Shown here piece by piece: positions 7,570-16,473 of a DNA stretch of 56,462 nucleotides. Source of the DNA: an uncultured Pseudanabaenaceae cyanobacterium. GTDB lineage: Bacteria; Cyanobacteriota; Cyanobacteriia; PCC-9006; JAAUQQ01. The stretch is from contig CALECT010000047.1 of the NCBI GenBank assembly GCA_937949725.1, positions 1 to 56,462 of the forward strand. The letters run 5' to 3'. Each line of letters opens with the position of its first letter. The first letter of the stretch is position 1. A model generated the notes under the pieces. The model did not search any database. It saw nothing but the letters and a program-made list of their open reading frames with translations, and was not told the DNA's origin. The position numbers and the translations under genes were made by a program.

Positions 7570-9513
7570 TTACGCCTTGGGTAAAGACCTAGGCTTAAAT
7601 GTGCCTTCTCCAGCAAAGCTTTCTGGCGGACTGACGGACTGTTGCAAAATGGGTTGATCGGAGGTTCCTTCCAGGCCCGCATTGGAACGAATGCGATTAA
7701 GCTGCTTCAAGGCCCAGCGTGCGGTGTCTTGAACTTCAGGGTCAGGATCTTCCAGTGCAGAATTCAGCAAATGACTAATTTGAGCAACGAGTTCATAGAT
7801 GCGTGTTAAGTCACGAATCGCGTTTTTGCGCACCTCAGCATTATCGTCCTGGAGAGAAATGGCCAGAGCTTGCTTCATGGGCTTCAGCGTCTGGGTGCCA
7901 ATCTCTGACAAAGCCGCCAAAATTAAGCTGCGCTGGCGGGAATCGGAATTGGCCATCATGTTGACCAGGGGTTGAATCGCTCTGGAGTCACAGCGCTGGC
8001 CCAACTCCCAAATCGCCTTCCGCCGCTTGGCAGGGTCAGCCCCTTGCAAATCAGTAATCAGCGTTTCCACGATATCGACCCGACCGATTAGAGGGGTCGT
8101 CACCAATTCGGGTTGTTCTAGAGCGCCTGCGGGAGTGGCCCTGATAATTTCAGATGGGGCTGGGGGAGGGGGAGGGGGGGATTGAAAAGTCCGGCCCCTC
8201 TTGTTTTTGCCGAGCTTAGTACTACGTGTTTTGGCAAGGCTCTGTTTGCGCTGACCGGTTGACTTCGGTGATTTAGGTTTGCTTTTCGTAGAGGCAATGG
8301 TGGCTAATGATTGGGCAGCATTTTTAGCCGTCTTTTTCCTTTGGGTCGTCGAGTCTTTTTGACGAGCAGCGGCTCGGGCATTTTGCGTGGCGATCGCGAC
8401 TGCTGTATCCGTTGGAGATTCTTCTTTTAGCTTTCTCTGCGCAGCATCAATCTTGACCTCAGCTAAGGGTTGCCCCGTGGCATCCTTCACTACGGCTTGC
8501 TGTAAAGACACTTTTTGCTGGTGAGCCGCTGCCGCTGCGACATCAACTTCCTCCCTCGTTGGATTGACTTGCTCCTCGACAGAGCTCATCTCCCCAAGCT
8601 CTTCGATTGTTAGCGATTGCTGGGTTGAAGCTTTAATGACAGGGGATTCATCCAGAACTGCTGTCTCCGAGACGAGATCAGGTAATTCAAGCTCTTCCAA
8701 GCCTGAGAAATCGCCCTGTTCCTCTTCAAATTCCTCTGCCGTCTCTTCGGCAAGGAGAGTCGCCTTGGTAGGAGACTGGGCCGCAAGGGAAGCCGGGACT
8801 GTGATAGGAGAAACGTCATGGGGCTGGGGAAGCTCAGGTCTATTGGACTCCATCGATGGGGGAGCATAGTTTTGCCCCTCATCTAAGTCATCCATATAGT
8901 CGTCATCGTCCTCCTCTTCATTGGAGTAAGCCAAGGGCTGGGGGACAGGGACAGACAGCATTTTCCAAAGACCAAATCCCCCTGCGCCGAGGCCAATGAG
9001 GGCAGCCGCTGCAATCAGCAATCTCATTTGATTGCTAGGGCCTGCATCGTTCGCTGCGGGATCTGGAGAGGGTTGAGCTTCCTCAGAGGGATCTTCTGCT
9101 TCTGGCTCAGCAATTTCTCCAGTTAAGGGTCCCCAGGTTGAACTGTCTAATGACCCAGTTGGCTCTAAGTCATTTTCGGTTTGAAACTCTTTAACTGCTT
9201 TAACAGTATCGGCATCAAAATCACCATTAATGCTTCCACTGTAAAGACCTTGCTCCTGGAGCAAGACCTGAATTTGAATCACGAGGGGCCCACTACTGCC
9301 TAGGCTTAAGGTTGGTCTTTCCACAGTTCCAGTGGCTTCCTCAGCCGCAGATTCTGTGGCTTGGCTGAGGAGTAATTCTCCCTGGTGTGATGACTCAGCC
9401 CCTTGAGCCCCTCCTCTTTGGGAGGCGGCTAGAGCCATCGTAGAGGAGCCAGAGCTCAACAGAGCACAGGTTACAAGCAGCATCCACATTGGACGGCGAG
9501 AAATCATGGGCAT
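7570..9513 (-). CDS. Peptidoglycan-binding domain / HEAT-repeat membrane protein
   Basis: This 647-residue protein has four parts. A signal peptide or N-terminal anchor covers residues 1-30. A peptidoglycan-binding-1 domain at about 68-132 contains LxxGSSGPxVxxIQxLLxxxGxY, GxFDxDTxxAVxxFQ and GxLDxxTW. A membrane segment lies at about 164-183. A long acidic then Lys/Ser-rich disordered region at about 190-455 includes a run of seven prolines. HEAT-like repeats occupy about 470-610 (RRKAIWELGQRCDSRAIQPL, EVRKNAIRDL, EVQDTARWALKQL). The topology inferred is wall-binding domain outside and HEAT domain inside the cytoplasm, which would make it a cell-envelope sensor or scaffold. The role is not known. 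It starts at ATG 9513; a second ATG follows two codons later. Confidence 0.88.
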   Translation of the reverse strand: MPMISRRPMWMLLVTCALLSSGSSTMALAASQRGGAQGAESSHQGELLLSQATESAAEEATGTVERPTLSLGSSGPLVIQIQVLLQEQGLYSGSINGDFDADTVKAVKEFQTENDLEPTGSLDSSTWGPLTGEIAEPEAEDPSEEAQPSPDPAANDAGPSNQMRLLIAAAALIGLGAGGFGLWKMLSVPVPQPLAYSNEEEDDDDYMDDLDEGQNYAPPSMESNRPELPQPHDVSPITVPASLAAQSPTKATLLAEETAEEFEEEQGDFSGLEELELPDLVSETAVLDESPVIKASTQQSLTIEELGEMSSVEEQVNPTREEVDVAAAAAHQQKVSLQQAVVKDATGQPLAEVKIDAAQRKLKEESPTDTAVAIATQNARAAARQKDSTTQRKKTAKNAAQSLATIASTKSKPKSPKSTGQRKQSLAKTRSTKLGKNKRGRTFQSPPPPPPAPSEIIRATPAGALEQPELVTTPLIGRVDIVETLITDLQGADPAKRRKAIWELGQRCDSRAIQPLVNMMANSDSRQRSLILAALSEIGTQTLKPMKQALAISLQDDNAEVRKNAIRDLTRIYELVAQISHLLNSALEDPDPEVQDTARWALKQLNRIRSNAGLEGTSDQPILQQSVSPPESFAGEGTFKPRSLPKA

Positions 9514-10064
9514 GGACTCAGGCGTAGGAGAACAAAGACATAAGCTTGGCGCTCAGGACCAACCCATTTGCGAAACCTTTCAACGCTTGGGCAATCACGT
9601 AGGGGTTGGAAAACAGAGGAAACACTGACTTATCAAAGCGAGTGCGACTGAAGCCAATAAAACTGGGTGAAATCGAGAGAGGTTTAAATGACGCAGGGCA
9701 TCTTTACAACATACGTAGCAAAAGACCTACAAACAGGGACTTTTTATACTTATGTTTTGACTGTGTGTGGGCGACAGACCATCTTTATGGCAATTGCTAT
9801 GGAGATAGGCTAGAAGGCAGCAATATTCCACAACCCAGAAAAATGACAACTGCTTTTTTCAGAATGCCCGCCCAGGCCTTAAGAATCAGCCTCTTAAGAT
9901 TCTTATTTTGTCGAGGCAGGTAAAGCTGAGGGGTCTGTGGAGAATAAATGTGGGGTTGCCAGTTGGGCTAAGGGCAACTCGGGTTAGATGGCTGTCGTGA
10001 AAGTTGCTGAGGCGATCGCGAGCCTCCTGAAAAATAACGCGTTGCCTGGTCATAAATGGTCTTG
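9514..10064. other. Intergenic region without recognisable genes
   Basis: About 550 bases lie upstream of the HEAT-repeat gene and downstream of the DMT transporter gene, both on the minus strand. A 105-codon open frame at 9606-9923 on the plus strand has no domain, signal or neighbouring context. I treat the region as promoter plus spacer. Confidence 0.45.
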
Positions 10065-11156
10065 CTATTTGCTGGAATCTTGCCCGGCTGATGTGGGTAC
10101 CGCCGTTTCTTCTACATCATTCGCCTCTAGCGGACCATGGCTTGCTGAAAGGCGTTGGCCAATGACATCCCGCTGATTAATCAAGTAAATACTGACCAAA
10201 GTGAGAGCCACCCCAAACATCTGTAGCTCACTCAACACTTCCTTGAGAAATAGATTGCCAAAGAGCAACGCGAACACTGGTGTTAAGAAGGTCAGGGCGC
10301 TTAAGCTCGTCAAACTGCCACTGGCTGCGAAGTAGAAGAACAAGCAATAGGCAATGGCACTGCCAAACACAGAGGCATAGCCCAGGGCTAACCAATCCGT
10401 AGCGGTTAACGCCACTGTGGCTCCAGATTCCCATTGCCAGGAGAGCAACGCCACTGGCAATCCCCCGAGGACCATATGCCACCCCGTGGCCATGATGGGG
10501 TCGGCCTGGCGGGAAACATATCGGCTCAGAATGGTCCCCACAGCCATGGAGAGGGACGCCAGGAGCATGAGCCACTCGCCATTTTGGAAGAGTGCTCCAA
10601 GCAAATTTCCACTACTAGGCAGCAGGCCAGCTAGACTGACGTCCGATGCAGGTCCCAGGCCAGTCCAGGCCTGAAGGATTTGCCAGAGGGAGTGACCGGT
10701 TTGGATAATCCATTCATCAGGTAATCCCAACAGGCTAATGCCCGCAATGCCAAAGGCCATTCCCAGCCATCCCCAGAGGCCAATTTGTTCCCCAAAGAGC
10801 CAGCTGGCCAAAAGCGCTACAGCTAGGGGCTGGGAGTCAATCATGACCGAGCCCAGCCCAGCCCCTGTGCGTTGTAACCCCTCAGCTAATAGGGTTTGAA
10901 ACAACGTTGCATCCACCAAGGCAAAGGCCAGAATCCAAGCCCAGCTCAACCAACCTTTGGGCTGAGGCTTTCCCATCGCCATGCCTGCTGCCAAAACCAA
11001 GAGACCTGCTGGCAATAGGCGCACCGTTGCCAGGAATAGGGGAGCCGTATGGCCCAGGCTGCCCTTCATGGCCACCATCGCCGTCCCCCATAAAAAAAAG
11101 GGAGCAATAAGTAATAGGGCTGGGAATTGGGAGCGTGGCTGGGGGGAAACGGTCAT
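10065..11156 (-). CDS. DMT-superfamily transporter (two EamA domains)
   Basis: This is an inner-membrane permease of the drug/metabolite transporter superfamily, with about ten hydrophobic segments in two repeats. The N-terminal repeat begins APFFLWGTAMVAMKG and ends GIAGISLLGLP. The C-terminal repeat ends LTFLTPVFALLFGNLFLKE and GVALTLVSIYLINQR, which are typical EamA hallmarks. The substrate cannot be told from sequence. I place the start at the ATG at 11156 (MTVSPQPRSQ). An upstream in-frame start would add 39 residues that do not look like the family. A loop of about 60 residues between the repeats (near residues 175-205) is somewhat long. Confidence 0.9.
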   Translation of the reverse strand: MTVSPQPRSQFPALLLIAPFFLWGTAMVAMKGSLGHTAPLFLATVRLLPAGLLVLAAGMAMGKPQPKGWLSWAWILAFALVDATLFQTLLAEGLQRTGAGLGSVMIDSQPLAVALLASWLFGEQIGLWGWLGMAFGIAGISLLGLPDEWIIQTGHSLWQILQAWTGLGPASDVSLAGLLPSSGNLLGALFQNGEWLMLLASLSMAVGTILSRYVSRQADPIMATGWHMVLGGLPVALLSWQWESGATVALTATDWLALGYASVFGSAIAYCLFFYFAASGSLTSLSALTFLTPVFALLFGNLFLKEVLSELQMFGVALTLVSIYLINQRDVIGQRLSASHGPLEANDVEETAVPTSAGQDSSK

Positions 11157-11595
11157 GAAAAGGGCGTAACCGGAAAGAAGAGATCGTGCGATCGCAGAGC
11201 CCAAACACCTCATTGCTGTGTTTGGGCAGACAGACTTGGGAAACTTGCCACGCTGGACCGGAGCTTGTAACAAAAATCCTGCTTACTAATTCTAAGGGAG
11301 GGCTGCTTTGGAAACCGCTGGATTCAGAACATTTCCAGCTCTATTCCAAAGCCGTTCTTATCCTCTGTAAAGTCCCACTCTCGTCAAGCAACCTTCACTC
11401 CATGACTCACAAGCAATCAATTTCCCGAGGGATGTTGGGATAACGCTACCTCGATCCCATCTTATGGATGATCTCTAACCGTCATACTAGGACTGCCCCG
11501 TAGGCGGAACATCTGAGCAGAGATGAGGCGTGACACAGTCAAGCCTCAGCGGCCCAGCTAGAATTGTCCCCTTGCAAGCCCAAGCTCAAAAATCT
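11157..11595. other. Divergent intergenic region between the DMT transporter gene and sppA
   Basis: About 440 bases should hold the two divergent promoters. I see no repeat, RNA gene or convincing short gene. Confidence 0.45.
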
Positions 11596-12414
11596 ATGAT
11601 CTGGCCGTTTAAACCCCGTCCCCGCAAAAAACTTGCCCGCATTGAAGTTTCTGGCGCGATCGCCAGCGGCACCCGAGAGCGGCTTCTCAAAGACCTCAAG
11701 ACCGTCGAAGAAAAGCGTTACCCCGGATTGCTCCTGCGGATTGACAGCCCCGGTGGAACGGTTGGAGACTCCCAGGAAATTTACGACGCCCTGCGACGGC
11801 TCCAGGCCAAAACCAAAATTGTGGCGAGTTTCGGCAATATCTCTGCTTCCGGTGGAGTGTATATCGCCATGGGTTGCCACCATATTGTTTCTAACCCAGG
11901 AGCGATCACGGGCAGCATCGGCGTGATTTTACGGGGCAATAACCTGGAACGCCTTCTGGACAAAGTGGGGGTGTCCTTCAAAGTTGTCAAATCCGGTCCC
12001 TATAAAGATATTTTGGCTTTTGACCGTGAATTGACAGGGGAAGAAGAAACCATTCTTCAGGCTTTGATCGACAGCAGCTACGAACAATTTGTCCAAGCTG
12101 TGGCCGATGCTCGGAAGCTAGAACCTGAGACTGTCAAAGGCTTTGCCGACGGTCGCGTCTTTACTGGTGAGCAAGCATTGCAACTGGGCCTAGTGGATCG
12201 CCTCGGCAGCGAGGAAGATGCTAAACGTTGGCTAGCAGAACTGGTCAACCTCGACCCCGAAAAGGTCGAAGTTGACAACATGGAAGAACCCAAACCTTTT
12301 TGGAACCGCTTCCTACCCGGCAGAAGTAGTGCAGACCTCAACAACATGGGCCTCGCACAACTCAATTTTGATCTCAAGACCAGTGGCTTGCCGCTTTGGC
12401 TCTACCGCCCTTAG
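11596..12414 (+). CDS. sppA: Signal peptide peptidase SppA, short (S49) form
   Basis: This is a membrane-associated serine protease of family S49 that degrades cleaved signal peptides. In cyanobacteria related SppA proteins also take part in thylakoid protein turnover under light acclimation. The predicted 272-residue protein contains LLLRIDSPGGTVGDSQEIY at about residues 50-70, the nucleophile region SASGGVYIAM near 90-100, SNPGAITGSIGVI near 105-120 and the general-base lysine in SGPYKDILAF. These match the Ser-Lys dyad of the single-domain form. I chose the ATG at 11596 (MIWPFKPRPRKK), the start usual in cyanobacteria. A GTG at 11530 would add 22 residues. No signal peptide or N-terminal membrane segment is evident. 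Confidence 0.93.
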   Translation: MIWPFKPRPRKKLARIEVSGAIASGTRERLLKDLKTVEEKRYPGLLLRIDSPGGTVGDSQEIYDALRRLQAKTKIVASFGNISASGGVYIAMGCHHIVSNPGAITGSIGVILRGNNLERLLDKVGVSFKVVKSGPYKDILAFDRELTGEEETILQALIDSSYEQFVQAVADARKLEPETVKGFADGRVFTGEQALQLGLVDRLGSEEDAKRWLAELVNLDPEKVEVDNMEEPKPFWNRFLPGRSSADLNNMGLAQLNFDLKTSGLPLWLYRP

Positions 12415-12643
12415 GCATTCAACTTGAGCCTGTTTATTTGCAAGCCTCAAGACCGAGCTTGTTATCCAATGTCTCTGGTGATTTGCAATTCGCTCCCACC
12501 AGGGGCAACCCTATGGTTTCGCAAACAAGCTTGTTTGATACCCTAGACCTCGGGCAGGATATCCTTGGCACTCATGGTCCTCAACTGGCCCAGGGTCACC
12601 CTAGACCTTAAACCCTAATAAGTGATACCGGGAGGATCGGACT

Positions 12644-13033
12644 GTGGAATGGCGTGCACGTGCAATTCGAGGGGCTACAACAGCACCAGAGAATTCAGCA
12701 GCAGCAATTGAGCTGGCTGTCACCGAGCTACTCGATGAGCTGGAGGCTAAGAATGCCGTTCCAACGCAAGACATGGTTAGTGTTACTTTCTCTGTGACTA
12801 GCGACCTGGATGCCATCTTCCCGGCATCTGTAGCGCGCCGTCGTCCGGGTTGGCACAATGTTCCTCTGCTGGATGTCCAACAGATGGCGGTGCAAGGTAG
12901 CTTAGAACGCTGTATCCGCTTGCTGCTCCATTTCAACTGTTCAACCCCTCAACGACAGGTTGTCCATACCTATCTGCGTAACGCTAAGAACCTAAGGCCC
13001 GACCTCAATCAATCGGAGGCCGTTCCGTCTTAA
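12644..13033 (+). CDS. aroH: Chorismate mutase, AroH type
   Basis: This enzyme rearranges chorismate to prephenate for phenylalanine and tyrosine synthesis. The 129 residues match the monofunctional trimeric AroH family: RAIRGATTAPENS at the N-terminus (active-site Arg), TSDLDAIFPASVAR, PLLDVQQMAVQGSLERCIRLLLHF (active-site Arg and Cys region) and HTYLRNAKNLRPDL at the C-terminus. The start is the GTG at 12644, giving MEWRARAIRGATT; no nearer ATG precedes the conserved region. It is the second gene after sppA on the same strand with a 229-base gap, and a terminator follows. Confidence 0.95.
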   Translation: MEWRARAIRGATTAPENSAAAIELAVTELLDELEAKNAVPTQDMVSVTFSVTSDLDAIFPASVARRRPGWHNVPLLDVQQMAVQGSLERCIRLLLHFNCSTPQRQVVHTYLRNAKNLRPDLNQSEAVPS

Positions 13034-13066
13034 TCGCTCTGCTTTCCGATTGCTGACACCATCAAA

Positions 13067-13110
13067 GACTGAGCTGACTAGTGAGTCATTGACTGACTAG
13101 CAGCTCAGTC
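13067..13110. repeat. Short inverted repeat after aroH
   Basis: The arms gactgagctg (13067-13076) and cagctcagtc (13101-13110) are perfect complements, with ctag on each inner side extending the stem. It lies just before the stronger terminator hairpin and may act with it. Confidence 0.6.
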
Positions 13111-13114
13111 TAAA

Positions 13115-13150
13115 CAAAAAGGCCGCTGCGATTTCCGCAGCGGCCTTTTG
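13115..13150. terminator. Bidirectional terminator between aroH and crtR
   Basis: The stem caaaaggccgctgcg pairs with cgcagcggccttttg, with A-run and T-run flanks. It serves the convergent genes aroH (plus) and crtR (minus). Confidence 0.88.
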
Positions 13151-13191
13151 ACTATGTATCAGGATTAACTTATCTACGCAGAGAAACGCAA

Positions 13192-14295
13192 CTAAAGACT
13201 ACTCACCTTAACCGGCTCCGAAGCAGTTACAGGTTCAGCATCTGATACAGCGTTAGCTCGACGCTTCATGGGCTTAACGACAGAACCGACCACAGGTCCA
13301 TGCGGATTCAGGTCTTTGCTGGCCAAGGCGTAAACATCAACCAAGTCAGCTTCAGTAATGTTTGCCTTCGCGAGTTCCTGGTCTAAGGAAGGCGCTAGGT
13401 CATCATCACTGTGATCACCATGTCCACCCCAGCGAATGCCACAGAAAATGTCATAAACCACTCCCCAGAAGTCCTTCTTGGTTTGGAAGATTCCCATTTG
13501 TTGAGGAGAACCTTTGGCATCCAAGATGTGTTGGGTTGCGTAGTAAGCACTCTGATACTTGTACCAGGGAATCTTTGGCCAGAGATGGTGAATCAGATGG
13601 TAATTCTGACCCATGATCAGAATATTTAGCAGCTTACCTGGGTAAACGCGGGCATTTTTCCAGCGATCGCGTGACGCAAAAGGCCGATGGGGCAAGTAAT
13701 CAAAGAACAAGCCCAGAGCCATTCCCACAATCAAAGCAGGGGTGAACCAATAGTTCATCAAGTAGGGCATGAAATCGAACTGTACGGCAGCTGTCACAAT
13801 CGCAGCCACTGCCAGACGACCCAAGACCCATTCAAGCAGCTCGTAGTTACGCCACAGCTTGCGCCGGAAGAAATAAATCTCGTGATAAAAGAACCGAGGC
13901 GCAATCAGCAGCAGCGGTCCTCCCGTGGAGACAAAGTGGTCCGGGTCATTCTTTGGATCATTCACATTGGCATGGTGCTGCATGTGAACGCGAGTGAACA
14001 CCGGAAATGAAAAGCCTAAGAGCAGGGCACTCGCATGGCCCATCGCCGCGTTGACACGTCGATCTGGATGGGCTGCATGGTGACATGCGTCATGGATGAC
14101 CGTCCCTGCAAGGTGCAAGGCCAGCACGTTCATCGAAAAACAGCACCAATTCATCCAACCCCAGAGGAAGTGGCCGGCAGTTGCCAACGCCACAAGGGCA
14201 AATGCACCGAGAATCATCCAAACATTGGGATTGAACTTACCCGGCGGACGCACAAACGCCCTTGGTACCGTCAGGGGCAATGAAGCCTCCGACAT
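13192..14295 (-). CDS. crtR: Beta-carotene hydroxylase, CrtR type (membrane di-iron desaturase fold)
   Basis: CrtR adds hydroxyl groups to the beta-ionone rings, making zeaxanthin and related xanthophylls in the membrane. The His-box pattern is clear: HDACHHAAH near residue 69, HMQHHANVNDP near 104 and the late HLIHHLWPKIPWYKY near 235. The first box follows the hydrophobic segment MNVLALHLAGTVI, and GMALGLFFDYLPHRPF sits between boxes 2 and 3. Overall similarity to cyanobacterial CrtR is strong. It has 367 residues, about 50 more than the Synechocystis protein as I remember it. The extra length is a hydrophilic C-terminal tail after GGHGDHSDDD. The gene stands alone. Confidence 0.93.
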   Translation of the reverse strand: MSEASLPLTVPRAFVRPPGKFNPNVWMILGAFALVALATAGHFLWGWMNWCCFSMNVLALHLAGTVIHDACHHAAHPDRRVNAAMGHASALLLGFSFPVFTRVHMQHHANVNDPKNDPDHFVSTGGPLLLIAPRFFYHEIYFFRRKLWRNYELLEWVLGRLAVAAIVTAAVQFDFMPYLMNYWFTPALIVGMALGLFFDYLPHRPFASRDRWKNARVYPGKLLNILIMGQNYHLIHHLWPKIPWYKYQSAYYATQHILDAKGSPQQMGIFQTKKDFWGVVYDIFCGIRWGGHGDHSDDDLAPSLDQELAKANITEADLVDVYALASKDLNPHGPVVGSVVKPMKRRANAVSDAEPVTASEPVKVSSL

Positions 14296-14741
14296 TGGTT
14301 CACACTCCTTACCACTTGCTACTCGCTAGGGCCCTAAAGACTGAAAAGCGTTCGCCCGAAGATAACACGCGCGAACGGCTTAGCTGCCAAATTCCAAGGC
14401 TGCCTGGCTTTCTTTCGGTAGTATAAGCCAGTTATTACGAACAATAAAGTTTCCTGACAGGATTCTGATAATTTTGCAGTCTCTCTCATAGAGGAATCTA
14501 GCTCACTGTGATATTTCCCTGGATATAGCTCTATGAAACGCAGTTAAACCTGTCTGAATCATTGTCAATGACCGTTCATTGTTACCCCTGAGCTGAAGTC
14601 AGCTGATTGGGAATGCCAGTGTCATTCAGCGCTCGCTGCTCAGCTCAAAAGAAGAGGGCGTTGCAGATAACTGCAACGCCCTCTTCTTTTGAGCCATCTC
14701 CCTGAAACGAACTCAGGACGGATGATTCAAGCTAAACCTGA
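14296..14741. other. crtR upstream region and tRNA-Leu trailer
   Basis: About 450 bases must contain the crtR promoter. It also contains the strong inverted repeat at 14643-14694 that ends the tRNA-Leu transcript. No other gene is seen. Confidence 0.5.
14643..14694 (-). terminator. 24-bp inverted repeat downstream of tRNA-Leu
   Basis: The arm beginning gctcaaaagaagagggcg pairs perfectly over about 24 bp with the arm ending at 14694, with a four-base loop. It lies about 50 bases after the 3' end of the minus-strand tRNA-Leu gene. Confidence 0.85.
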
Positions 14742-14823
14742 TGCGGATGAAGGGACTTGAACCCCCACGCCTTACGGCACTAGTACCTAAAACTAGCGCG
14801 TCTACCAATTCCGCCACATCCGC
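14742..14823 (-). tRNA. trnL: tRNA-Leu (anticodon UAG)
   Basis: Read on the minus strand, the seven-base acceptor arms GCGGATG and CATCCGC pair and are followed by discriminator A. The D-arm has GGCGGAATTGGTAGACGCG, the anticodon stem CTAGT/ACTAG holds the loop TTTAGGT (anticodon TAG), a long variable arm of class II type follows, and the T-loop is GTTCAAG. The CCA end is not encoded. The gene has 82 nucleotides and no intron. Confidence 0.95.
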
Positions 14824-14922
14824 AGGCCGGAGTACATACTAACAAATTTCAGTGCAGACATTCCCTAAACTCGAAATTTAGTCTCAGCATGGCCTCTCTT
14901 GGTGAAGCTCAACAGCTTGTCC

Positions 14923-15525
14923 TTAGGCCCTTTGCAGCACAAACAGACTGCCGGCATTGCCTCGATTGATTCGCAGCTCTTGGTCCAAATAGGTCACATC
15001 AATCCAGCCTGGTCGCTCCCGAGGCTTGATCTGAATATCCACAGCCGGTAGACGCTTGCCCGAGTCCAATGTCTCGATCCAGGAGGTGGGAGCTTGGTAG
15101 CCTGCTAAGCCCTGTAGACCGAACACGGCCCGCTCAAAGTTGACGTTGAGCCGTTGTCCAGAAACGACTTCAAACTTTGCAACAACGCTGACCAAGCCAT
15201 TGAGGGCCAGAGGACTCTGGGTTTCAGCGATGTTGTAAACGCGACTGCCATCCAAGCGAATGCATTGATAAATTTGCCCTAAGTCAACCAGGGGAAAGCG
15301 ATTGATGCCCAGCAGCTCTGTGCTGGTTGTGTAGAGTAAGCGCCAATCCCCATTGAGTAAGTCTCCCGCTGCGGTGGGTTCTGGGGTGGGATTGCGTTCT
15401 TCTAGGCGCGTCGCTGCGGCCATGATGGCGCTGCGCTGCTCCGGGGATGCGAGAATGCCGCGATTGGTGGGGGCGATCGCAGCGAGTAAATCTTCCTTAC
15501 CGAGCATGGGCGTCTCCAAAGACAT
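14923..15525 (-). CDS. PAP/fibrillin family protein (plastid-lipid-associated protein)
   Basis: Fibrillins are lipocalin-like proteins of cyanobacteria and plastids that associate with thylakoids or lipid bodies and affect photoprotection and lipid storage. The 200 residues contain the family order LLxAIxxTNRGxxAS, then LxGDWRLLYTTSxELLGI near 58-75, then VYNIAE, VSGQRLNVNFERAVFGL near 118-135, and the C-terminal GWIDVTYLDxxLRINRGNxGSLFVL. There is no signal peptide. The ATG at 15525 is used; a second ATG six codons later is possible. It is on the same strand as tRNA-Leu about 100 bases upstream of it. The exact ligand is unknown. Confidence 0.9.
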   Translation of the reverse strand: MSLETPMLGKEDLLAAIAPTNRGILASPEQRSAIMAAATRLEERNPTPEPTAAGDLLNGDWRLLYTTSTELLGINRFPLVDLGQIYQCIRLDGSRVYNIAETQSPLALNGLVSVVAKFEVVSGQRLNVNFERAVFGLQGLAGYQAPTSWIETLDSGKRLPAVDIQIKPRERPGWIDVTYLDQELRINRGNAGSLFVLQRA

Positions 15526-15819
15526 CAGGGGGTAGATCGCGAGGATGGGGAAACCATCCGAATTGTCATGGCGCAGTGAATTCAGGTGACATCTTAATGA
15601 GCTGAAAGCGCAAGGGCTGAGGTTTTCAACTATGATGAGGAACGCTATACCGTCAGATTGGCAAGTTATTGGTCTGACAGAGACACCATCAGGATTAGGT
15701 GGGTATGGGAAATCTAGCCCAATACTAGGGCTTAGATTTATAGGCTAACGAAGTCCTGCCCAAACCTCACTTAAATTCCCTGTGATTGAACCGTTGAGTT
15801 TCGAAGGAATCCCCCGACG

Positions 15820-16053
15820 ATGGAAAATCCGTCTTTAAGAGGAGAGCCCCGCTATCAGCAGGCTCCTCTACTCCCCTCCGCTGGAGAGCCTTCTATCTTG
15901 GAATGGCTTGAAAAGAGTGGCCGCCTCATCGCTCGTGAAGGTGAGGATACGAAAAAATTAGATGCTGAAGAAGAAGAAATTGCAGCATTGATGGGTGGCG
16001 ATGACGCCAAGTTTGAAGAGGAAGAAGATGACGATTTTGATGACGAAGATTAG
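15820..16053 (+). CDS. Small acidic protein, DUF3134-like
   Basis: This 77-residue protein has a short conserved-looking N-terminal part with NPSLRGEPRYQQAP and the core SILEWLEKSGRLIAREG at about residues 26-42. A strongly acidic C-terminal tail of Glu and Asp follows. From memory this resembles the cyanobacterial DUF3134 family; I cannot verify that here. It has no membrane segment. The function is unknown. An inverted repeat about 220 bases downstream may end its transcript. Confidence 0.75.
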   Translation: MENPSLRGEPRYQQAPLLPSAGEPSILEWLEKSGRLIAREGEDTKKLDAEEEEIAALMGGDDAKFEEEEDDDFDDED

Positions 16054-16129
16054 TCATCAAAATCATTCGGCTACTATCTGAGGCGCTGAATGACTGGAAA
16101 TTTCAGTTTGGATTTCCAGCCATCCTAAA

Positions 16130-16246
16130 TAGACCTCTTGCATGAATACGTAATTTCGTTGTTTCAGCGATCAGCCACAATCGGCTAGAACTATTTCTGC
16201 TTTTGGCTTCCAGCGAATTGGAGGAATCATTCATGCAAGAGATCTA
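16130..16246. mobile_element. MITE-like element with 18-bp terminal inverted repeats and possible TA target duplication
   Basis: The left end tagacctcttgcatgaat (16130-16147) and the right end attcatgcaagagatcta (16229-16246) are complementary at 17 of 18 positions. If the outer TA on each side is a target duplication, this fits the IS630/Tc1-mariner pattern. The 81-base interior has no open frame of interest. This is too short to encode a transposase, so it would be non-autonomous. Confidence 0.6.
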
Positions 16247-16269
16247 ATGTTTAGCGATTAAATGAGCGA

Positions 16270-16309
16270 CTAGAAGGGAGTTATTGCCAATGCAATAGCT
16301 CCCTTCTAG
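16270..16309 (+). terminator. Possible terminator after the small acidic protein gene
   Basis: The stem ctagaagggag (16270-16280) pairs with ctcccttctag (16299-16309), and inner bases extend it with a wobble pair. There is no T-run. Confidence 0.5.
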
Positions 16310-16421
16310 CTAGTGGGTGCGGCATAGTCCTCTCAATCTGAGTTCGACAGTCTACAAAGCTCTCCTAGTCCATCAGCCCATATTTGGAATAAGGAGAGAC
16401 ACAGCCCAATTTAGGATTTTG

Positions 16422-16473
16422 CCTCTATCCCGACTCCCTGCTCTCAATTCTGAGTGAAGGGAGTTGGGAGAGG
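16422..16473. repeat. Imperfect inverted repeat
   Basis: The arms cctctatcccgactccct and agggagttgggagagg pair except for a two-base bulge and one mismatch. It may be a terminator for an undetected or decayed minus-strand gene. Confidence 0.5.

Noticed and set aside
9606..9923. A 105-codon open frame on the plus strand
   Set aside because: No domain, no membrane or signal segment, unusual composition, and it lies in the likely promoter region of the HEAT-repeat gene.
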